Assembly (NCBI GenBank): GCA_036407035.1
Contig: DASXAA010000107.1
Location: 1-64,000, forward strand
DNA length: 64,000 bases
Direction of reading: 5' to 3'
Source of the DNA: JACVRW01 sp036407035
GTDB taxonomy: Bacteria > Actinomycetota > Thermoleophilia > Solirubrobacterales > Thermoleophilaceae
The number at the start of each line of letters is the position of its first letter. Within the stretch, counting starts at the first letter, position 1. This document shows positions 51,938-59,817 of the stretch, piece after piece. The position numbers and the translations under genes are program-made. A model generated the notes under the pieces. That model was not told the DNA's origin, searched no databases, and saw nothing but the letters and a program-made list of their open reading frames with translations.

Positions 51938-53274
51938 TGCGCTGGCTGCTCCTGAAGGATCTCCAGATCCTGCGCCGCTCGCCGCTGCTCGTGGCGCTGC
52001 TCGTGCTCTACCCGATCGTGATCGCGGTGCTGATCGGCTTCGCGCTCTCCCGCGGGCCCGACAAGCCGGAGGTGGCGTTCCTCAACGAGGTGCCGCCCTC
52101 GGCGGGGGTCATCCAGCTCGGCGGCGAGCGGATCGACATCTCGGAGCAGGGTCGGCGGCTGTTCGAGGCGATCGACCCGGTGCCGGTGAAGAGCCGGGAG
52201 GAGGCGATCCAGAAGGTCAAGGACGGCGACGTGCTGGGCGCGCTGATCATCCCGAAGGACATCACCGCGAAGCTGCAGTCCACGCTCGAGCCGGGGACGG
52301 TCGAGGTCTACTACAACGCCGAGGACCCCGCGAAGAAGCAGTTCGTGGAGAACACGATCAACTCGCAGGTGCAGCAGGCGAACGCCGCGCTGACGAAGCG
52401 GATCGCGAAGGAGGCGCTGCGGCTGCTCGAGCTGATCCGGAGCGGCGGCCACTACTCGTTCCTGGGCCAGGACTTCGACGTGCTCGGGCTCAAGCGCGCC
52501 GAGGAGTACCTCCGCGAGGCGCGGGAGGCGCTGCCGGCCGGCTCGACCGATCGCGAGCGCGTGGACAAGGCGATCTCGTTCGCGAAGCTGGCGCGCGACA
52601 ACCTGACCTTCTCCGACGACGTGCTGTCCGTGGTGGGCGAGCCGATCCGCGTGAAGTCGACGGTCGTGAACGGCGGGACGACCTCGCTGACGTCGTTCGC
52701 CGTCGCGCTCGCGGTCGCGGTGTCGCTGATGTTCATCGCGGTGTTGCTCGCGGCCGGGACACTGGCGCTCGAGCGCGAGGAGAACGCGTTCTCGCGCCTC
52801 GTTCGCGGGCTCGTGTCCCGCACCGGCCTGCTGGTGGAGAAGGCCGGGCTGGCGGCCGCGTGCTCGGTCGCGGTCTGCCTCGTGATGCTGGTCGGGCTCG
52901 GCCTGTTCGTCGACCTCGACTGGAGCCGCGTGCCGCTGTGGATCGCGGCGCTCGCGGGCGGGGCGCTGGCGTTCGCCTCGGTCGGCCTGGCGATCGGCGC
53001 GCTGACGCGCGAGGTGCGCGCGGCCTCGCTGCTGGCGTTCATGCTGGCGCTGCCGCTGGCGTTCCTCGCGCTCGTGCCCTCCGGCGCCGTGGCGCCGGCG
53101 CTCTACGACGTGATCCGGGCGGTGTCGGCGGTGTTCCCGTTCAAGCCGACGCTTGACGCGATGGACGCCGCGCTCAACGACGCCGGCGGGCTGGCCGGCC
53201 CGCTGCTGCACCTGCTGGTGCTGTTCGTCGGGTTCGGGGCGATCAGCCGCGTGGCGCTGCGGCGCTTTGCGTAA
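51937..53274 (+). CDS. ABC-2 type transporter permease
   Basis: A 445-residue permease from ATG 51937 (MRWLLLKDLQILRRSPLLVA). One N-terminal helix is followed by an outside domain of about 200 residues (such as VEVYYNAEDPAKKQFVENTI) and five C-terminal helices, the classic ABC2_membrane_3/YhgE-like layout. The large ectodomain with coiled-coil character suggests export of a lipid-like or bulky substrate. Substrate unknown. It converges on the GGDEF/HD-GYP gene with three bases between stops. Confidence 0.9.
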   Translation: MRWLLLKDLQILRRSPLLVALLVLYPIVIAVLIGFALSRGPDKPEVAFLNEVPPSAGVIQLGGERIDISEQGRRLFEAIDPVPVKSREEAIQKVKDGDVLGALIIPKDITAKLQSTLEPGTVEVYYNAEDPAKKQFVENTINSQVQQANAALTKRIAKEALRLLELIRSGGHYSFLGQDFDVLGLKRAEEYLREAREALPAGSTDRERVDKAISFAKLARDNLTFSDDVLSVVGEPIRVKSTVVNGGTTSLTSFAVALAVAVSLMFIAVLLAAGTLALEREENAFSRLVRGLVSRTGLLVEKAGLAAACSVAVCLVMLVGLGLFVDLDWSRVPLWIAALAGGALAFASVGLAIGALTREVRAASLLAFMLALPLAFLALVPSGAVAPALYDVIRAVSAVFPFKPTLDAMDAALNDAGGLAGPLLHLLVLFVGFGAISRVALRRFA

Positions 53275-53277
53275 GGC

Positions 53278-55182
53278 TCAGGCCGCGGCCGACGCTGCCC
53301 GCCGCGGCGCGAGCGTGCCGGTCGCGGCCGCCAGCACCTCGCGCAGGTGCTTCGCCACCTCGTCCAGCTCGTGCGCCTCGGCGCCCGTCCAGTCCTGGAG
53401 CCTGCCGCGCGCGATGTGGATCTCGTGCAGGAACGCCTCCACGACCGCCGGGTCGAACTGCCGCCCGGACTCGCGCTGAAGCTCGGCGCGGGCTTCCTCG
53501 AGCTCCAGCGCGGCCCGGTACGCTCGATCCGACGTCATCGCGTCGAAGGCGTCGCACACCGCGACGATGCGTGCGCTTAGTGGAATGTCGTCCTGCTCCA
53601 GGCCGTCGGGGTAGCCGCGGCCGTCCCAGCGCTCGTGCGACCAGCGGACGATGCGCGCCACCGGGCGCAGCGCCGGCGCGGCGCTCAGGATCCGCTCGCC
53701 GAGCACCGTGTGCTGGCGCATGAACTCCCACTCGGTGGCGTCGAGCTGGCCGGGCTTGTTGAGGATCGCGTCCGGCACGGCGACCTTGCCCACGTCGTGC
53801 AGCTCGGCGGCGCGGGCCACGATGTCCAGCTCCTCGCCGCTCATCCCCAGCCGGCGTCCGGTGCGGATCGCCAGCTCGGCCACGTCGGTCGCGTGCTCAT
53901 GCAGGCTCGGCTCGCACGCCTGCATGCTGCCCATGAGCACGTCGCGCGCCTGCTCGCGCGGGCCGGTCGCCCGCCCGTGCTTGCGCCCGTACATGCGCTG
54001 GTCCGCGAGCTGGAGCGCGTACTCGGCGTCGCTTGCCTCGTGCGGCAGCAGCACCGCGCCGTAGGACGGGCGCACCGTGAACTCCTCGCCCGCCTCGGTG
54101 AGCGCGTGCGCCGCGCTCGCGAGCAGCTCCTCGAGCCGCTCCTGCCCGGCGTCCACCAGCACGCAGAACTCGTCGCCCCCGAGCCGGTAGGCGGTGCCGT
54201 GCGATCCGACCGCCGCCGCCAGCTTCCCGCCGAGCAGGGCGAGCAGCGCGTCGCCGGCGGGATGGCCGAAGGTGTCGTTGTAGCGCTTGAACCCGTCGAG
54301 GTCGAAGAGCATCAGCACGGCGGGCGACTGGATGGTCGCGGTCCGGAGCCGGGTGGTCAGGTCGGTGGCGAGGAGGCGCCGGTTGCCGAGCCCCGTGAGC
54401 GGGTCGGTCGACGCCTGCTCGAGCCGCTGCTGCGCCTGCACGATGCGCGCGCTGCGGTCGCGGGCGAGCCACAGCAGCAGCCCGCCGAGCGGCAGGATCA
54501 GGAGCAGCCGCTCGGGGCTCACGGCTGCCGCCTGGGCGGCGAGGAGGCCGACCGGCGCCAGGCAGGCGTCCACGACCCACACCTGCGCGAGCACGCGCAG
54601 CTGCAGCTGCGGGGCGACCCCGAGCGCGGCCGCCTCGCGCAGCGTGGCGGACACGAGGTCGACGGCGCAGGCGGCGAGGAAGGCGGCGAGGAACAGGGCG
54701 GTGGCCTCGGCCGTGCCCTGCACCGGGCCCGCGATCACTAGTACCACGGCCGGCCCGATCGCGTGCCAGGCGTTCGGGATCGAGAAGAGCACCCGCTCCG
54801 GCCGCGAGCGGCTGACGAGCCACTGCCCGACGGTGCCGATCACGAGCCCGAGCACCGTCAGGAGCGGCACGACCGCCGGCGGCAGCATCACGAACATCGG
54901 CACCAGCACGAGGTACGACGGCACCACGTAGCCGGCGCCGACGGGGAACTCGATCCGCGACACGAGCGCGTAGAGCGCGACCAGCAGGGCCGCGAGCGGC
55001 ACGTCGAACCCGCCCGCCGGGGTAGCGGCGAGCGCCAGCCCGGCCGCGCACGCCAGGAACAGCGCCGCGGCCGCCGCCTCGGCGGCCAGCTCGCGCAGAG
55101 TCAGGCGCCGCGAGCGCGTGTCCCAGGAATCCTCGAGCAGCCGGTCCGCGGCCGCCTGCGCACGAACTTCCCCGAGCTCCAT
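53278..55182 (-). CDS. Membrane GGDEF + HD-GYP c-di-GMP signalling protein
   Basis: A 634-residue protein from ATG 55182. About seven membrane helices (residues 33-250, MASE-like) precede a GGDEF domain (about 265-405) with YRLGGDEFCVL intact, so diguanylate cyclase activity is plausible. The RxxD inhibitory site before GGDEF is absent. A C-terminal HD-GYP domain (about 430-600) has HATDVAELA, ELHDVGKVAVPDAIL and HERWDGRGYPDGL, so phosphodiesterase residues are present. The protein could both make and degrade c-di-GMP. A c-di-GMP riboswitch controls the gene immediately upstream on the same strand. Confidence 0.92.
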   Translation of the reverse strand: MELGEVRAQAAADRLLEDSWDTRSRRLTLRELAAEAAAAALFLACAAGLALAATPAGGFDVPLAALLVALYALVSRIEFPVGAGYVVPSYLVLVPMFVMLPPAVVPLLTVLGLVIGTVGQWLVSRSRPERVLFSIPNAWHAIGPAVVLVIAGPVQGTAEATALFLAAFLAACAVDLVSATLREAAALGVAPQLQLRVLAQVWVVDACLAPVGLLAAQAAAVSPERLLLILPLGGLLLWLARDRSARIVQAQQRLEQASTDPLTGLGNRRLLATDLTTRLRTATIQSPAVLMLFDLDGFKRYNDTFGHPAGDALLALLGGKLAAAVGSHGTAYRLGGDEFCVLVDAGQERLEELLASAAHALTEAGEEFTVRPSYGAVLLPHEASDAEYALQLADQRMYGRKHGRATGPREQARDVLMGSMQACEPSLHEHATDVAELAIRTGRRLGMSGEELDIVARAAELHDVGKVAVPDAILNKPGQLDATEWEFMRQHTVLGERILSAAPALRPVARIVRWSHERWDGRGYPDGLEQDDIPLSARIVAVCDAFDAMTSDRAYRAALELEEARAELQRESGRQFDPAVVEAFLHEIHIARGRLQDWTGAEAHELDEVAKHLREVLAAATGTLAPRRAASAAA

Positions 55183-55186
55183 CGCG

Positions 55187-55801
55187 CTACCGGGCGTACG
55201 GGTCGATGTAGACGTCGTCGATGGCCCAGCCGCCGCCCCAGTCCTCCGGGTCGAAGACGAGGCGCACGTCGAGGCTCTGGCCGGCCTGCCACAGCGGCAG
55301 GGCCCGAGCCAGCGCGAACGACTGCGTCGGGCCCCAGGTCCTGAGGTCGCCGCCGTTCAGCGCGCCGACGGTGGTGTCGCGCGTGTTTCCGCCCTGGTCG
55401 GTCCAGCGCAGCTTGACGAGCATCGTCGCCCACGTGCCGCCGCTCTGGCGCGCGAAGAAGCGGAAGCCGGGGTGCTCGATGCCCACGCAGAACGACGGCG
55501 AGACCGCCGTGCCGTCCGACCGGATCCGGAGCGCGCGAGAGTCCGAGGACCCGCCGACCTTGTAGCTCTCGTTGCCGAAGATCGTGTACGCGTTCGACAG
55601 CGTCCAGCCGGGGGCGCCGGACTCGAAGTCGCCGCCCGCGAGCAGGCTGTAGTCGGCGGTGTCGCCGAAGCGGGCGAACGGGTTGGTCACCGGGTTCGCG
55701 GGACACGCAGCCTCGGCCGCGGCGGGCGCCGCCAGCGCGAGCGCGGCCACGACGGCCGCGAGGAGCGCCTTGGGGCGCGGGGGACGAATCACGTAGGGCA
55801 T
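55187..55801 (-). CDS. Secreted β-sandwich-like protein under c-di-GMP riboswitch control
   Basis: A 204-residue protein from ATG 55801, with GGAGGT (plus-strand 55809-55814) seven bases upstream, an unusually strong site that fixes the start. A Sec signal peptide (AVVAALALAAPAAAEA) leads to a mature domain with CPANPVTNPFARFGDTADYS, a carbohydrate-binding-like strand pattern (GGDFESGAPGWTLSNAYTIF) and a C-terminal LVFDPEDWGGGWAIDDVYID typical of jelly-roll folds. Two cysteines could form a disulfide. No anchor or catalytic motif is seen. Probably a secreted matrix or adhesion-type protein, by inference from its regulation. Confidence 0.85.
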   Translation of the reverse strand: MPYVIRPPRPKALLAAVVAALALAAPAAAEAACPANPVTNPFARFGDTADYSLLAGGDFESGAPGWTLSNAYTIFGNESYKVGGSSDSRALRIRSDGTAVSPSFCVGIEHPGFRFFARQSGGTWATMLVKLRWTDQGGNTRDTTVGALNGGDLRTWGPTQSFALARALPLWQAGQSLDVRLVFDPEDWGGGWAIDDVYIDPYAR

Positions 55802-55852
55802 AGCCGGCACCTCCCTCTCCGTCGCCACGGCACGGCCGCGGCGTTCAACTTG

Positions 55853-55930
55853 CAAACGTCGGCGGCTGGGCCGTCTCGGAGAGACCCCTGGCTTTGCGTC
55901 CCCGCCTCGCGGCGGGTTTGCCCACTTACG
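55853..55930 (-). ncRNA. Cyclic di-GMP-I (GEMM-I) riboswitch
   Basis: The minus-strand leader of the secreted-protein gene contains GGGCAAACC (plus 55915-55923), then CCCGCC-GCGA-GGCGGG, a helix capped by a GNRA tetraloop. GACGCAAAGCC (plus 55890-55900) follows, then a second helix (GGTCTC...GAGAC) and a CAGCCGCCGA 3' strand. This order and these conserved blocks are the hallmark of c-di-GMP-I aptamers. About 50 nt separate the aptamer from the start codon, which leaves room for an expression platform near the ribosome-binding site. No U-run is present, so control of translation is more likely than termination. Confidence 0.88.
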
Positions 55931-55999
55931 ACGATCCATCTATCGGAGCGGCGGCCGCCGGGCTTGACCCCTCTGGACGGATGTCCGGGTCGGCGGCCC

Positions 56000-56005
56000 T
56001 ACACT
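56000..56005 (+). promoter_or_regulatory. -10 element of hemB, probably leaderless
   Basis: TACACT ends seven bases before the hemB GTG (56013), so transcription would begin at or within a base of the start codon. No ribosome-binding site is present. The region 55931-56012 must hold promoters for both hemB and the riboswitch transcript. Confidence 0.5.
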
Positions 56006-56012
56006 GCACGCA

Positions 56013-56987
56013 GTGTCGTTTCCAGCCACACGTCTCCGCCGGCTGCGCAAGACGGGCGTCCTGCGCGGCATGGTGCGGGAGACGGAGCTGGCCCCCTCGC
56101 ACCTCGTCTATCCCATGTTCGTGCAGCTCGGCGAGGACGAGCGGACGCCGGTCGAGGCGATGCCGGGCGTGGAGCGGCTATCGATCTCGCACGCCGTGGA
56201 CGAGGCCGGCGAGGCGCACGGGCTGGGCGTTCCGGCCGTGCTGCTCTTCGGGCTGCCGGCCGAGAAGGACGATCAGGCCTCAGGCGCCTACGACGAGGAG
56301 GGCGTGGTCCAGCTGGCCGTGCGCGCGCTCAAGGACGCGCATCCCGACCTCGTCGTGATCACGGACGTGTGCCTGTGCGGGTACACGTCGCACGGGCACT
56401 GCGGCGTCGTGCTCGACGACGGCACCGTGGACAACGACCTGACGCTCGAGCTGCTGGCGAAGACCGCCCTTTCGCACGCCGCCGCCGGCGCCGACGCGGT
56501 CGCCCCCAGCGACATGATGGACGGCCGCGTGGGCGCGCTGCGCGCCCAGCTCGACGCCGACGGCCACAAGGACCTGCCGATCGTCGCGTACTCGGCGAAG
56601 TTCGCCTCGTCGTACTACGGGCCGTTCCGCGAGGCGGCCGACTCGGCGCCCGCGTTCGGGGACCGGCGGACCTACCAGATGGACCCGGCCAACGCCGAGG
56701 AGGCCGTGCGCGAGGCGCTGCTCGACGTCCAGGAGGGCGCCGACGTGGTGATGGTCAAGCCGGCGCTCGCCTATCTCGACGTGATCCGCCGCGTGAAGGA
56801 GGCCACGCGCGTACCGGTCGCGGCCTACAACGTCAGCGGCGAGTACGCGATGGTGAAGGCCGCCGCGGCCGCCGGCTACGTCGACGAGCGGGGGATCGTG
56901 CTCGAGACGCTCACGGCGATCCGGCGCGCGGGCGCGGACATCGTCATCACCTACCACGCGAAGGACGTGGCGCGGTGGCTTCGGTAG
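56013..56987 (+). CDS. hemB: Delta-aminolevulinic acid dehydratase (porphobilinogen synthase)
   Basis: A 324-residue enzyme that condenses two ALA molecules to porphobilinogen. The Schiff-base lysines are in AYSAKFASSYYGPFR and VVMVKPALAYLD. The metal region DVCLCGYTSHGHCG has the three cysteines of zinc-dependent forms. GTG start at 56013 with an apparent leaderless promoter. It overlaps the siroheme-decarboxylase-like gene by 13 bases and is followed by hemL, so this is a haem-pathway operon. Confidence 0.96.
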   Translation: MSFPATRLRRLRKTGVLRGMVRETELAPSHLVYPMFVQLGEDERTPVEAMPGVERLSISHAVDEAGEAHGLGVPAVLLFGLPAEKDDQASGAYDEEGVVQLAVRALKDAHPDLVVITDVCLCGYTSHGHCGVVLDDGTVDNDLTLELLAKTALSHAAAGADAVAPSDMMDGRVGALRAQLDADGHKDLPIVAYSAKFASSYYGPFREAADSAPAFGDRRTYQMDPANAEEAVREALLDVQEGADVVMVKPALAYLDVIRRVKEATRVPVAAYNVSGEYAMVKAAAAAGYVDERGIVLETLTAIRRAGADIVITYHAKDVARWLR

Positions 56988-58042
56988 CGAAGGTCCGCAG
57001 CCGCAAGGGCGGGTCGGCGGTCCCGCTCGACGAGCTCGACAAGAGGCTCCTCAACCTGCTCCAGGGCAGCTTCCCGCTCGACCCGCGCCCCTACGCCCAC
57101 GTGGCACAGCTCGCCGGCGTGCCCGAGGAGGAGGTGCTGCGCCGCACGCGGCGGCTGCTCGACGAGCGCATCATCCGCGAGATCACGCCGATCTTCGACA
57201 CACGCGTGCTCGGCTACAGGTCGATGCTCGTCGCGGCGAGGGTGGACCCGGAGAACCCGTGGCGCGCGGCGAAGATCATCAACTCGCACCCGGGCGTGTC
57301 GCACAACTACCTGCGCGACCACGACTTCAACCTCTGGTTCACGATCGCGACCGAGCCCGGCTCGGCGCTCGGGCTCGACGGCTCGCTGGACGTGCTCCAG
57401 CGGCTGACGGGAGCCGAGTCCGTGCGCCAGCTGCCGACGCTCAAGCTGTTCAAGATCCGCATGGACCTCGAGATGGAGAAGGGCACCGACGCGCTCGCGG
57501 CCGCCGCCGAGGCGTCGGAGCCGATCGAGCCAGACCCGATCGAGCTGTCCGACCTGGACGTCGCGGTGATCAGGGCCACGCAGGGGCCGATGGAGGTCGT
57601 GGCCGAGCCGTTTGCCGCGGCGGCCTCGGAGCTCGGCACGCCGGTCGAGCGCCTGCTGGAGCACCTCGAGTCGATGCGCGAGCGCCGCGCGCTGCGGCGC
57701 GTGGCCGCGATCCTCTTCCACCGCCGCGCCGGCTTCTCCGCGAACGGCATGGGCGTGTGGAAGGTGCCGGAGGATCAGATCATGGAGATCGCGCCGCGGA
57801 TGGCGGCGTTCCGGGGCATCTCGCACTGCTACCAGCGGCCCACCTACCCGGACTGGCCCTACTCGGTCTTCACGATGGCCCACGGCCGGTCGAAGGAGGA
57901 GTGCGACGCGATCCTCGAGTCGATCGCCGGCGACACGGGCATCCACGAGCGCCGCACGCTGTACTCCTCGACCGAGTTCAAGAAGATCCGCCTCCTCTAC
58001 TTCACCGACGCGCACAAGCGGTGGGAGGCGGAGCACAGCTGA
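56975..58042 (+). CDS. Fused AhbA/AhbB-like siroheme decarboxylase (Lrp/AsnC-type two-domain protein)
   Basis: A 355-residue protein from GTG 56975 made of two Lrp/AsnC-like halves. Half one (about 18-170) has the AhbA/NirD-type HNYLRDHDFNLWFTI. Half two (about 185-350) has the AhbB/NirL-type ISHCYQRPTYPDWPYSVFTM plus AHGRSKEECD. These motifs belong to siroheme decarboxylases and the related haem d1 proteins, not to amino-acid-sensing Lrp regulators. In known systems AhbA and AhbB are separate chains forming a complex; here they are one chain, between hemB and hemL. It may take part in siroheme-dependent haem synthesis. A regulator is the alternative. Confidence 0.82.
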   Translation: MASVAKVRSRKGGSAVPLDELDKRLLNLLQGSFPLDPRPYAHVAQLAGVPEEEVLRRTRRLLDERIIREITPIFDTRVLGYRSMLVAARVDPENPWRAAKIINSHPGVSHNYLRDHDFNLWFTIATEPGSALGLDGSLDVLQRLTGAESVRQLPTLKLFKIRMDLEMEKGTDALAAAAEASEPIEPDPIELSDLDVAVIRATQGPMEVVAEPFAAAASELGTPVERLLEHLESMRERRALRRVAAILFHRRAGFSANGMGVWKVPEDQIMEIAPRMAAFRGISHCYQRPTYPDWPYSVFTMAHGRSKEECDAILESIAGDTGIHERRTLYSSTEFKKIRLLYFTDAHKRWEAEHS

Positions 58043-59310
58043 CGGCTACCCGATCGGCCGACGCCTACCGCCGGGCGCTCGGCCTCCTCCCCGGCGGGGT
58101 CAACTCGCCGGTGCGGGCCATGCGCGCGATCGGCCGGGAGCCGGTCTTCGTCGCGCGCGGGGAGGGGGCGGAGCTGATCGACGTGGACGGAAACCGCTAC
58201 GTCGACTGGATGATGTCCTGGGGGCCGCTCGTGGCCGGGCACGCGCCCCCCGAGGTGGTCGCCGCCGTTACCGCCGCGGCGGGCGCCGGCACGAGCTTCG
58301 GCGCGCCCACGCTCGCCGAGGTGGACCTGGCCGCCGAGGTCGTCGAGCGGGTGCCCGGTGCCGAGATGGTGCGGATGACCTCGTCGGGCACGGAGGCCAC
58401 GATGAGCGCGCTGCGGCTCGCGCGCGCGGCGACCGGTCGCGGCGGGGTGCTGAAGTTCGCGGGCGCCTACCACGGGCACGTGGACGGCCTGCTGGCGGAG
58501 GCGGGGTCCGGGCTCGCCACCCAGGGCATCCCGGCCAGCCCCGGCGTCACGGAGGCTCAGGCCGCCGACACCGTGGTGGTGCCCTGGAACGACCGCGACG
58601 CGGTGGAGCGCGCGCTCGCCGAGCGCGCCCCGGCGGCGATCCTCTGCGAGCCCTACCCGGCCAACATGGGGCTGGTCCTGCCCGACGACGGCTTCCTGCG
58701 CTTCCTGCGCGAGCGGGCCGACGCCGCCGGCGCCCTGCTCTTGTTCGACGAGGTGATCTCGGGCTTCCGCGTGGCGCGCGGCGGGGCCCAGGAGCGCGAG
58801 GGCGTGACCCCGGACCTGACCGTGCTAGGCAAGGTGATCGGCGGCGGGCTGCCCGCGGCCGCATACGCGGGGCGGCGCGACCTGATGGAGCGCGTGGCGC
58901 CCGCCGGCGACGTGTACCAGGCGGGCACGCTGTCGGGCAACCCGCTCGCGACGGCGGCCGGGCTCGCCACGCTGCGCCTGCTCGACGAGGCCGCCTACGA
59001 GCGCCTCGGCCACCTGGCCCGCGCGCTCGCCGAGGGGCTCGAGGCCGCGGCGGCCGACGCCGGAGTGCCGCTCCGCGCCGCGCACACCACCGGGCTCGTG
59101 ACCGCGTTCTTCTCGGACGAGCCCGTGACCGACTACGAGGCCGCCAGGTCCTGCGACACCGAGCGCTACGGCGCCTTCTGCCGCGCGATGCTCGACCGCG
59201 GCGTGTACCTGCCGCCGTCGCAGTTCGAGGCCTGGTTCCCGTCGCTCGCCCACTCGGACGCCCACGTGGAGCTGACGCTCGAAGCCGCGCGCGAGGCGCT
59301 GTCGGCGTGA
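58039..59310 (+). CDS. hemL: Glutamate-1-semialdehyde 2,1-aminomutase
   Basis: A PLP enzyme that makes 5-aminolevulinate in the C5 pathway. It has GGVNSPVRAM at the N-terminus, YVDWMMSWGPLVAGHAPPEV, RMTSSGTEATMSALRLAR, FAGAYHGHVDG, LLFDEVISGFRV and the PLP lysine in TVLGKVIGGGLPAAAYAG. The start is CTG 58039, overlapping the preceding stop (CTGA) with GGAG five bases before. GTG at 58021 in the same frame would add six residues (MGGGAQ) and is the alternative. It gives about 423 residues, the usual length. Confidence 0.93.
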   Translation: MTATRSADAYRRALGLLPGGVNSPVRAMRAIGREPVFVARGEGAELIDVDGNRYVDWMMSWGPLVAGHAPPEVVAAVTAAAGAGTSFGAPTLAEVDLAAEVVERVPGAEMVRMTSSGTEATMSALRLARAATGRGGVLKFAGAYHGHVDGLLAEAGSGLATQGIPASPGVTEAQAADTVVVPWNDRDAVERALAERAPAAILCEPYPANMGLVLPDDGFLRFLRERADAAGALLLFDEVISGFRVARGGAQEREGVTPDLTVLGKVIGGGLPAAAYAGRRDLMERVAPAGDVYQAGTLSGNPLATAAGLATLRLLDEAAYERLGHLARALAEGLEAAAADAGVPLRAAHTTGLVTAFFSDEPVTDYEAARSCDTERYGAFCRAMLDRGVYLPPSQFEAWFPSLAHSDAHVELTLEAAREALSA

Positions 59311-59735
59311 GCGTGCTCGCCGAGATCGTGGCGGCCTCCGGCCCGGCGCTGGCCCCGCACGGCGTCGCGGACCCCGGCCCGGCGCGGTTCGAGGACGTGC
59401 TCGAGGACCGCGAGCGCCTGTTCGTGCTCGAGACCGTGTACGAGGGCTACCTCATGCACTACTCGTCGCCGCGGGCGTTCGAGGGCATGGACGACGACCT
59501 TCGCCTGCTCGCCGGCGACGCGCTGTACGCCCTCGGCCTTTCGCGCCTCGCCGAGGCCGGCGACATCGACGCCGTGGCGGAGCTCTCGGACCTGATCTCG
59601 CTGTCCGCGCAGGCCCAGGCGACCGGTCATCCCGAGCTGGCCGACGAGCTGTGGGAGGCGAGCGCGCGGGCGCTGTCCGAGGCCGGGGGTCCGGGCGCGC
59701 GCGAGGTCGCCCGCGATAGGCTGCCGCTGCCCTGA
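59307..59735 (+). CDS. Small helical protein of unknown function between hemL and qcrA
   Basis: A 142-residue acidic, all-helical soluble protein from GTG 59307 (GTGA overlap with hemL). It has VLEDRERLFVLETVYEGYLM, a YSSPRAFEGMDDDLRLLAGD stretch and LYALGLSRLAEAGDIDAVAE. I do not recognise the family. The composition and codon bias are those of a real gene. Translational coupling to hemL and a position just before the cytochrome bc genes suggest a role in haem or cytochrome biogenesis, but nothing in the sequence shows it. Confidence 0.75.
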   Translation: MSVLAEIVAASGPALAPHGVADPGPARFEDVLEDRERLFVLETVYEGYLMHYSSPRAFEGMDDDLRLLAGDALYALGLSRLAEAGDIDAVAELSDLISLSAQAQATGHPELADELWEASARALSEAGGPGAREVARDRLPLP

Positions 59736-59778
59736 GAGGCGTCGTCGCGTTCCCGCGATAGTGCGCCTCGCCACCATG

Positions 59779-59806
59779 TTGGCAGTAGCTCCGTCGGGGC
59801 TGTAAA
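59779..59806 (+). promoter_or_regulatory. Promoter of the qcrABC genes
   Basis: TTGGCA (59779-59784) and TGTAAA (59801-59806), 16 bp apart, make one of the better sigma-70-like promoters in the window. Transcription would begin near 59813, only a few bases before the qcrA GTG at 59818, so the mRNA is nearly leaderless. Confidence 0.5.
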
Positions 59807-59817
59807 ACCCCCTCAAA

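Noticed and set aside
55964..55969. TTGACC as the -35 of the hemB promoter
   Set aside because: It is 30 bp from the TACACT hexamer, too far for a sigma-70-type promoter.
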